The position numbers were made by a program, and so were the translations under genes. DNA of 64,000 nucleotides from UBA4951 sp963616935. GTDB taxonomy: Bacteria; Bacillota_I; Bacilli_A; RFN20; CAG-826. Positions 26,712 through 34,100 of the stretch are shown piece after piece. The stretch spans positions 203,350 through 267,349 of the forward strand of contig CAVEMS010000002.1 in the NCBI GenBank assembly GCA_963616935.1, read 5' to 3'. Below the pieces are notes generated by a model. It had not been told where the DNA came from, did not search any database, and saw only the letters and a program-made list of their open reading frames with translations. How positions within the stretch are numbered: position 1 is the stretch's first letter; every line of letters begins with the position of its first letter.

Positions 26712-27661
26712 GAACGCTCGCCACCAGTTACCGAGGACAATGATACATATTCGCCATGGAAAATTCCTTTTATATGCTCATCTATGGAATCCTTTTTCGT
26801 GATGTCGCCTAGTATCAAGAAGTCCGCGTCGCCGAGTTCTTTGACGAAGAAGCTGCCTTTGGCGTGCATTTCTTTCACGAACGCTTCCATATCCTCGATC
26901 TTGTTTTTGGCATCTCCGCTTAGCTTATAACGGCGCCCTATTTGCGTAATGGCCTCACGATTGGAATCCTCATTCACCGCATCGCGATAGATTCTATTGT
27001 TCCTTTCGATTAACGCCATCCGCTTCATCTTCGCCTCAAAGCGTTCGGCGACTTGCGATGAGTTACGTTTTTCGGATTCGAGTTTATCAAGCAATTCCTT
27101 CGAAGAAAGCCCTTCTTTCTTGGCGATTGCGCGTAAAACCATCATCGTCATTTTCGCATCGTCGCTCGAAAGATGCTCTTGAATATCCATCATTTTGGAT
27201 TTGCCATGCAATCGCTCGCAAACGTCTTTGAGGCCGCTTTGGGTCTTGAGTTTGAAATACATGTCGGCGATTCTTTGGACATCGATGTAATCGAATGATA
27301 TCGGCTCTTTCCCGTATCGCTTGCAAGTGCCATAAAGAAACTGGATGTCATTGGAGATAGCCCATCCGAAACACAAAGTGCCTTCGGCAGACAATAACTT
27401 TCGTATCTTTTCATAGAAATAAGGGAATTCGGGCTGCTCATAGTAATAGCTTTCGTCGTATGCCAAAACGATGTCATCAAGCCCTTTCAAACGGTCTCTT
27501 AGGTGGAAGCGGTTGTTTTTCCCTTTGCCTGGGCTCATCGGGAATTCCTGCTTGGCGATGATGTTAAATTCCTCGTCCGTTAACGTATAGCCGAATTCGC
27601 ACATCTTCCCAATCCCGTCGAAGCAATTGGAGCACTCAATGTCGAAGAATAGATATCTCAT
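26708..27661 (-). CDS. DEDDh-type 3'-5' exonuclease domain protein
   Basis: A 317-aa protein whose first 180 residues form an RNase T/DnaQ-like exonuclease: FFDIECSN (Asp and Glu of Exo I), GWAISNDIQFL (Exo II Asp) and HLSSDD in the DEDDh Exo III position. The C-terminal 130 residues are Lys/Glu-rich, with a small closing domain (ELGDADFLILGDITKKD), and are not recognised. It may act on RNA or DNA. The -10 candidate TAAACT ends 8 nt before the ATG and no Shine-Dalgarno is present. It is co-transcribed with the GNAT gene. Confidence 0.82.
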   Translation of the reverse strand: MRYLFFDIECSNCFDGIGKMCEFGYTLTDEEFNIIAKQEFPMSPGKGKNNRFHLRDRLKGLDDIVLAYDESYYYEQPEFPYFYEKIRKLLSAEGTLCFGWAISNDIQFLYGTCKRYGKEPISFDYIDVQRIADMYFKLKTQSGLKDVCERLHGKSKMMDIQEHLSSDDAKMTMMVLRAIAKKEGLSSKELLDKLESEKRNSSQVAERFEAKMKRMALIERNNRIYRDAVNEDSNREAITQIGRRYKLSGDAKNKIEDMEAFVKEMHAKGSFFVKELGDADFLILGDITKKDSIDEHIKGIFHGEYVSLSSVTGGERS

Positions 27662-27672
27662 TATTTGAGAGT

Positions 27673-27840
27673 TTAATCCAAATGACGGGCAAAATCACGG
27701 AAAGCATTGTTGTCTTTATCGTTGGTGACTATATTTTCAACGTAATCGCATAAAATTCTGGATTTCTATATTTCAAATGTTTTCTTTTATCTAATTTGAT
27801 TTAAATAATATTCTCTACAATTACCCCATTTTATAAAGAT
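27673..27840 (-). pseudogene. Decayed coding fragment next to tRNA-Ser
   Basis: Minus-strand reading gives protein-like stretches in two frames: DKRKHLKYRNPEF, then after a one-base shift LCDYVENIVTNDKDN and AFRDFARHLD followed by a stop, with further in-frame stops upstream. The base composition is visibly more AT-rich than the surroundings. I read this as the C-terminal remnant of a lost gene; the family is not recognised. Confidence 0.35.
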
Positions 27841-28074
27841 TTGGGGACATTTCTGCCCTTAGTTTCGCATTCCGCCGCCACCAACAATCCATTGAAATGC
27901 TTAAATTTATACGAAACTGAGAAACTCGAATTTGCAAATAAGGAACGAAAAATAAACTCAAAAGCTAGGCAGTATAACGTTTTGGCCGATGGCTTATCCC
28001 AAGGCAAAGGCAATCACAAAAGCCTTTCAGAGCGCATTCTCATTGGTGAGCGATTCGCATTTATATTGTCTTAA
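27841..28074 (+). CDS. Possible 77-aa fragment or spurious reading frame
   Basis: An AT-rich open frame of 77 codons beginning MGTFLPLVSHSAATNN. It has no Shine-Dalgarno, no family resemblance that I can see, and an overlapping minus-strand frame of similar length. It may be a fragment of an accessory gene in the decayed stretch behind tRNA-Ser rather than a living gene. Confidence 0.2.
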   Translation: MGTFLPLVSHSAATNNPLKCLNLYETEKLEFANKERKINSKARQYNVLADGLSQGKGNHKSLSERILIGERFAFILS

Positions 28075-28193
28075 CGTCGCTAATGCGAACCTGACGAAAA
28101 TCGCTTAACGACAGCCTAAGCCTCAGTAACTGCGATAACGCGGCCTAGAGGAGGCAAATTCTCTTTCGTCCCCCACTTCATGCATAAACAACG
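27841..28193. other. AT-rich non-conserved stretch between exonuclease and tRNA-Ser
   Basis: Apart from the doubtful frame above, I see no gene, promoter or repeat of note here. It sits directly downstream of the tRNA-Ser(GCT) 3' end, a common scar site of integrated elements. Confidence 0.4.
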
Positions 28194-28217
28194 AAAAAAG
28201 ACCAGCACGAGCTGGTC
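28194..28217 (-). terminator. Intrinsic terminator after tRNA-Ser(GCT)
   Basis: Minus strand: stem GACCAGC / GCTGGTC with loop TCGT followed by TTTTTT. Confidence 0.9.
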
Positions 28218-28229
28218 GTTTTCGTCTTT

Positions 28230-28322
28230 TGGCGGAGGCGTCGAGATTCGAACTCGAGCACGGGATGACTCCCGTCTAACAGGTTAGCAACCTGCCCCCT
28301 TCGGCCTCTTGGGTACGCCTCC
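28230..28322 (-). tRNA. tRNA-Ser (GCT)
   Basis: Acceptor GGAGGCG/CGCCTCC, anticodon stem-loop CAGGTTGCTAACCTG (anticodon GCT at 28286-28288), a long class II variable arm (GACGGGAGTCATCCCGT), T-loop TTCGAAT and an encoded CCA. Confidence 0.97.
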
Positions 28323-28383
28323 GTAGCAAGGTGTAATATACACCAATATTTTTATCCGCGCACCATTTTTCTAATCGAAGCGC

Positions 28384-28983
28384 TCAAATGCTTACGTCCC
28401 GCTTCAATAATGCCCGTAAATCCCTGGCCTTCGGAGATATGCCATGGGCCTTGAGTTCGGATATCGCCCCTTCTTTGCCGTGCACGAACGTCCACATAAC
28501 CGAATAATAGTATTCTGTGAAGACCTCCGATAGGTCTTCCGATAACGCATTCAGATCGTCGCCATCTTTATTGCTCACTAACGGAATACTGGCCGCGATG
28601 GCGCCGAGAATGAACAATAAAGCAGGATCGGAATTGTCGCCTTTCTTTTTGAAATTCAATAATATCCTTCCAAGCGTTCCTCCGAAACCAAGTTCCTTTC
28701 TCGTCTTGACGGCGTGTTCAAGTCGAAGGGATCTCGCTATCAAAGCGTCGAACAAGTAGGAAATGACTTTCTCTTTGTCTTCGCTCCACACCCATCCCGC
28801 ATGGAAGCCCTTTTGGTCGCGGTAAACAAAATATAGGAGCGTCGTATCCTCCCCTATCATCTCTTTTTGAAGCTCTTCTTGGCTTAGCGGCTTGCTATCG
28901 ACGGAAAAAGAGGCGTTTTGATTGGTGTTAGGATCATGGACGGATATCGTGTTAGAGATTTTGATTTTCCTTCGCTTCGCCAT
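28384..28983 (-). CDS. Hypothetical protein, 199 aa
   Basis: Not recognised. The protein is mostly soluble, with an N-terminal beta-rich part (KIKISNTISVHDPNTNQ) and one moderately hydrophobic stretch near residues 120-136 (ALLFILGAIAASIPLV) that could be a membrane segment or a buried helix. The promoter TTGCGT-16-TACCAT ends 6 nt before the ATG; no Shine-Dalgarno. It is divergent from the 178-aa gene at 29063, whose promoter lies in the same 79-bp gap, so the two may be co-regulated. Confidence 0.65.
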   Translation of the reverse strand: MAKRRKIKISNTISVHDPNTNQNASFSVDSKPLSQEELQKEMIGEDTTLLYFVYRDQKGFHAGWVWSEDKEKVISYLFDALIARSLRLEHAVKTRKELGFGGTLGRILLNFKKKGDNSDPALLFILGAIAASIPLVSNKDGDDLNALSEDLSEVFTEYYYSVMWTFVHGKEGAISELKAHGISPKARDLRALLKRDVSI

Positions 28984-29062
28984 GCCATTATGGTAATCGA
29001 AGGAAAAGGAAACGCAAGTGGGCTTCCTTGCTTACCCCGCCAAAGAGCGATAGACTTAGCGC

Positions 29063-29599
29063 ATGCCAAACCTCTTTTCCTTCATCGTCCCGTCGAATCG
29101 GTATTACCAGCACCCTGAATCCAAGGATTCATTGCTCGTCGTTTGCGATGACGAAATGAAGAAATTGCTCACCAAGCATCTATCGGTCGACGGACAAAAA
29201 AGAACAATCGTCAAAGGCGAGTCCTATATTAAGACAGACGAGAAAAAGGCTTTCGAAGAATACATGGCGAAAGAGGAAAGCTTCTTTTTCGATTATGCGA
29301 AGGAATACGCGAAATCGCCAAACATCTGGCATTCCTTCGGCATTTTGACGTATAAAGGCGTATCGGTGAGGATACCCGATTATCTATCCAATTTCGGCGA
29401 TTACGACATCTTTTCGCGATATGACTATTATCCCGATAAGGATAAAGTGAGGTTCTTCGCGATAGCCCGCAAGATCTATTCGTTCGCCTTCAAAGCGATT
29501 GGAGAACGTGAAGACATCGCTTTCTTCGATCGTTCCTCGGCAATCGATAAGCGCATAAACATGGATTCCTTTTTGACGTATGAGGATTTCGAGAACTGA
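29063..29599 (+). CDS. Hypothetical protein, 178 aa
   Basis: Not recognised. A soluble, aromatic-rich protein (many Tyr and Phe), starting MPNLFSFIVPSNRYYQHP. There are no membrane segments or Cys motifs. The promoter TTGCTT (29028-29033), 17 bp, TAGACT (29051-29056) ends 6 nt before the ATG without Shine-Dalgarno, a leaderless arrangement that supports the start. It lies upstream of the MATE transporter gene, which has its own promoter. Confidence 0.65.
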   Translation: MPNLFSFIVPSNRYYQHPESKDSLLVVCDDEMKKLLTKHLSVDGQKRTIVKGESYIKTDEKKAFEEYMAKEESFFFDYAKEYAKSPNIWHSFGILTYKGVSVRIPDYLSNFGDYDIFSRYDYYPDKDKVRFFAIARKIYSFAFKAIGEREDIAFFDRSSAIDKRINMDSFLTYEDFEN

Positions 29600-29649
29600 A
29601 AGCGGTCCCACTTTAGGGCGTGGTCATATAAGCATATAATGCGTTCGTC

Positions 29650-31164
29650 ATGGGCAAGGGACTAAAGAAAATAGCGGCTTATTTCGAGACGGTGGACTTG
29701 ACTAGCGGAAGCGTCGCCAAAGGCATCTTGCGATTCTTGCTTCCGATAATCCTAAGCCTCTTCTTTCAGCAGATCTATACTCTCGTCGATAGCATCATCG
29801 TCGGCCAAACGCTCGGCGAGACCGATGTTTCGGCCGTCAATAACGCCACCAACATCGTCTATTTGCTCCTCAATTTCGCAAGCGGCTCCATGAGCGGCTT
29901 CGGCGTCGTGATAGGAGAGGCCGTAGGAAGCAAGGACAAAGCGAAGACGCGTCGCGCGATCGTCAATCAGATCTATCTATTAGGCATAATGACCGTCATT
30001 TTGACCGTGGGAGGCATCTTTTCGATCGATCCGCTTCTTTCCTTGATCGGCATCGCCAAAAGCGGTGACGACCCCATCCGAAATGGGATCTATCAAAGTG
30101 CGCACACCTATCTCTTGATCATCTTCGGCGGCATGCTCACTCAGATCTTCTATAACCACATCGTCTCGGTTTTGCGGGCGAAAGGCGATAGCTTCACGCC
30201 GTTTTGCTTCTTGTTAGTAAGCACCGGATTGAACATCGGCTTGGATCTCTTATTCATCAAGGTCTTCGGCTGGGGCGTTGCCGGAGCGGCCTCCGCGACG
30301 GTATTCGCCCAAGGCCTCGCCGCCTTCTTTTGCTATATATATGCCTATTGGCGCTACTCAGATCTTCGCCCGACGAAAGAGGACTTCAAGTGGGATAGCG
30401 AGATCAATTCCGCATCAATAAGAAATGGATTGCCATTAGGCTTCGCCCTATCGATTTTGGCGATCGGCATCATCGTCATGCAATCGGCCGTGAACCGCTT
30501 CGACATCTCGCCAGCCGGCGTCGCTGTGACGGGGCTACCAGCCGAGCTTGGATATGGAGTCGGCTGCAAAATCCTGAATTTCTTCATGGTTCCGATGAAC
30601 GCCCTAGGCATGGCGATGCTTAACTTCCATTCCCAAAACCTTGGTGCGAGGAATCTAGAAAGGATTAAAAAAGGCTTCGTATCCTCATTATTCATCGGAT
30701 TGGCGATTTATTTGATCGTTTTGATCTCTTCTTTGCTCCTTACGATAAACGGTGCGTATCAATACATATTCCTTAGCCCCGAGAAAATAACCGAAGCCTC
30801 GATCACATACGGGAACACCTATATTTTCGTGGCGATGCCGCCATCGTGCCTCCTCATTTTCCTATTGATCCTTAGAAACACGCTTCAAGGCTTGGAAATC
30901 CCTTTGCCGAATTTCCTTTCGGGCGTCGCGGAGCTTCTCGCCAGGGTCCTTATCTGTATTTATCTCCCGATGGCCCTTAATGGCATGAATCCCACCAATA
31001 GCGCATCGCCATTATCGTGTTACGTCGGAGCCTCTTTGGGCGATCCTTTGGCTTGGCTAGCAGCTGTTTTAGCGATGGTCGTCCCCTGCTTTATGGCGAT
31101 ATACGGCAAAAAGAACGCCATCGTGAGAATGGAAGAAAAAGAAAGGAAAAGGAAGACGAATTAA
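29650..31164 (+). CDS. MATE-family efflux transporter
   Basis: A 504-aa, 12-helix multidrug/toxic compound extrusion protein, likely exchanging cations for drugs. The N-terminal ILRFLLPIILSLFFQQIYTLVDSIIVGQ and the repeated GFGVVIGEAVGS motif are typical, as is the internal two-fold layout (second half starting near residue 258, NGLPLGFALSILAIG). A basic tail (RMEEKERKRKTN) ends the protein. TATAAT (29635-29640) ends 9 nt before the ATG and there is no Shine-Dalgarno. The stop shares TTAA with the convergent helicase gene. Confidence 0.9.
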   Translation: MGKGLKKIAAYFETVDLTSGSVAKGILRFLLPIILSLFFQQIYTLVDSIIVGQTLGETDVSAVNNATNIVYLLLNFASGSMSGFGVVIGEAVGSKDKAKTRRAIVNQIYLLGIMTVILTVGGIFSIDPLLSLIGIAKSGDDPIRNGIYQSAHTYLLIIFGGMLTQIFYNHIVSVLRAKGDSFTPFCFLLVSTGLNIGLDLLFIKVFGWGVAGAASATVFAQGLAAFFCYIYAYWRYSDLRPTKEDFKWDSEINSASIRNGLPLGFALSILAIGIIVMQSAVNRFDISPAGVAVTGLPAELGYGVGCKILNFFMVPMNALGMAMLNFHSQNLGARNLERIKKGFVSSLFIGLAIYLIVLISSLLLTINGAYQYIFLSPEKITEASITYGNTYIFVAMPPSCLLIFLLILRNTLQGLEIPLPNFLSGVAELLARVLICIYLPMALNGMNPTNSASPLSCYVGASLGDPLAWLAAVLAMVVPCFMAIYGKKNAIVRMEEKERKRKTN

Positions 31165-34100
31165 CGAAGCGAGACGATGCCGTTATCGTCTATATAGATG
31201 CCCAAACGCGTTGAATCGTTCCAGCGGATGCCTTGCTTAAGGTAATCGTTTGCGCTCTTAGATAGAACCGAATAGCCAAAAGCCGTGGAGACGGATTTGG
31301 CGAGATCGTCTAGCGACATCGCCCCTTGCTCAAGCAAGATATCGGCGGCGCAGTTCCCGATTTCGATGAACCCGATGTCGACTATCCTTCTTTCTGGCAC
31401 GTTTTCGTCGCTCTTCCTCCAGAACCGGTAATTCATCGCATCGTAATAACGGGGATAGTAGAAAGTCCTGCTTCCGCACGTCTCGATGCCCGGGGAGAGC
31501 CTCATCAAACATTCGGAAATCTGATTCCTGATATTGCTTCCGATCCTCCCATAGCCATAGGCATCGCAGATCCTCTTATCCAAGAGGGCGGCGCTTATCG
31601 GATATTCGGTGTTGATGACGTCTTGTAAGAAGGATGTCTCGACATAGCATCCATCCTTTTTCGTCTTCGGCATCTTGGAATAAGGACGGAAATTCTTTGG
31701 GGTTTGACGGGGTTTTTTGATGAAAAGAGGCGAATTCGATGCCGTTTTTTCTTCTTCATTCTCCTTTTTGCTTAACGCGTCGTTATAAGCGTTAACGACC
31801 GCTTTAAGGACCTCATCGCGGTGATCGAGATATTCGACGCCATATAGGGAAATAAGGTTCCAAGAGAGCCGCTTCAAGACGGAAGGTTCGTTTACGTGCC
31901 TATCGCGGCAACTCATCTTGGCGATATATGGACTATCGAAAAGAACGCCCAGGACATAATCGTCGGGATCCTCTTTCGAGGCTATCGCCAAATCGATTTT
32001 GAAGGAGCCGTTCCCAAGGTTCTCCGTAACCGTATATCCATTCTTTCTTAGATCGGAAGCTAAGAAGGAAGCAACGCTGAGACGATTCTCAGGATTCTCA
32101 TTGCCATAACGGATGGGAAGGGCGTCAAATCCGCCCTTGGCGAAATAAAGGAAGTCCCTTAGATACGATGCGCCTTCGTTTTTCGCTCTTTCGGCGCGGA
32201 TTAAGGAAGGATCGAAGGAAGAGAAGACGATCATCGTCTCCCTGGCCCTAGACACGGCGACATTGAGTCTTCTTTCCCCTTTCTTTAGCGAAAGAGGCCC
32301 GAAATTGAGCGACAATTCGCCATTCTTATCCGGTCCATACGTGATATCGAAGAGAATGACGTCGCGCTCATCACCTTGGACGTTTTCGAGGTTCTTGACG
32401 AAGATTTTCTCCCCTCCTGGGGCGCTATCCAAACGGGGATTGGCGGCAAGTTCTTTTTCTAATATATCCTCAACGAGGTTTTGCTCCGCTTCGTTAAAGG
32501 TGATGACGCCAATCGATTTCTTCCTCAAAAGGGGGTCCTTAAGCCGCTTGACTATCTCGGCGACGATCGCTTTGGCGCTTGGCCTATTGATTCCCCTGCC
32601 TCTCTCATAAGCGCCTTTCACGAGTCTAAAGGAGACGCTTCCTTTCTCGGAAGAAGGCGAAGGGAAGGTCAAAAGGGAATTGCCGTAGAAACGGTTGTTC
32701 GAGAAAGATATCAAGGATTCGTGGCGGGAACGATAGTGCCAAGTCAAACGCTTCCTAGGCAAACGGAGGACGATCGCATCGTCTAAAAGGCTTTCCAAAT
32801 CCTCGTCGACCGAGGAAAGGGAGGATCCGTCGTCCTGATTCGACAAAGATGTGACGAAATAGTTCGACGGCGGCATCTGCTCTTCGTCGCCGGCGATGAC
32901 GAATGAATCGGCCCGGAAGAGGGCGCCGACGGCTTCGCTTGTCGGTATTTGCGAGGCTTCGTCGAATATGACGGCATCGAAATGATAATCATTTGGATCA
33001 AGATATTGCGCCAAAGTGGCCGGCGACATCATAAAGCACGGAGTCAAAACCGATATCAAATCACGATATTCGTGGAACAAATGCCTTAGAGAGCATCCGC
33101 GGCCGCCGTTTTTCGCCAATTTGGATAGCTGATAAGCGGAAGTCGAGGAAGCGAAGGAAGAGGCGCCGATTGGGAATTTCGCGGTGATTCTCGCCGCCGT
33201 CTCGACGATCGAAGCGTTTTGGAAGGCTTTGATATCCTCTTGGTAGGAGGAGATTTCGCTAAGGGTCTTCTCATGCGACAAGGTTCCGATTCCCCTTTCC
33301 GAAAGAACGTGCGTCAATAAGGCGAAGCAAACATCGGCAACATATGAATCCGATAGGTTTTTGTCGGGGATTTTTCCATTTCGGAAAGAAAGCATAAGGG
33401 ATTCAGGCACCATTTTGGCGGCTTCATCATACGCCAAAACGACGTTCGTCCAATCGCTTAGCCGGCCAAGAGAGGAGATGACGTCATTCATCTTCGAACC
33501 GACGTATCCGAAATAGTTCGAAGCGTCCCCATATAGGGATATATCTATTTCGAATTCCTCTTTCATGCGTTTCGCTATCGAAAGGAATTCGTCATATAGG
33601 GTTTTTAGCGTCTCATTCGTCTTGCCGAATAGTTTTCCATTCCCCATCTCCGAGATATACGATACGAACTTCTCGGGATCGGAATCGTATTCCATATTCC
33701 TTAGTTCCGATGCGATGGCGAAAGTGGCCTTAAGCTCGTTAAGGGTTTCGCTAGAGGAGGAAGAAGAATCGAATGGGAATAGTTTAAGGACCGCTTTCGC
33801 GTAGGGATCGGAGGCCTCGATTTCCCGCTTTATGACATTGACGGAGCTAAGCTCCTCCAATGAAGACGATAAAATGTCGTCTTTTGGCCGCTTCGAAGAA
33901 ACGAAATACGGCTTTAATTTCTTCCAGAATGTTCTCTTGGCTCCAAACCTCTTAAAGAAGGAAAGCTTCCTTATATCCTTGAACTCATTAAGCAAAGAGG
34001 CGACGTCGCTAAGGATATACGCCCTATCGTTAAAATAGAGGGAGCATTTCTCAAGGCCTTTGGCGAGCTCGAGCTTCTTTTCCGCCAAGGAGAGCACCGC

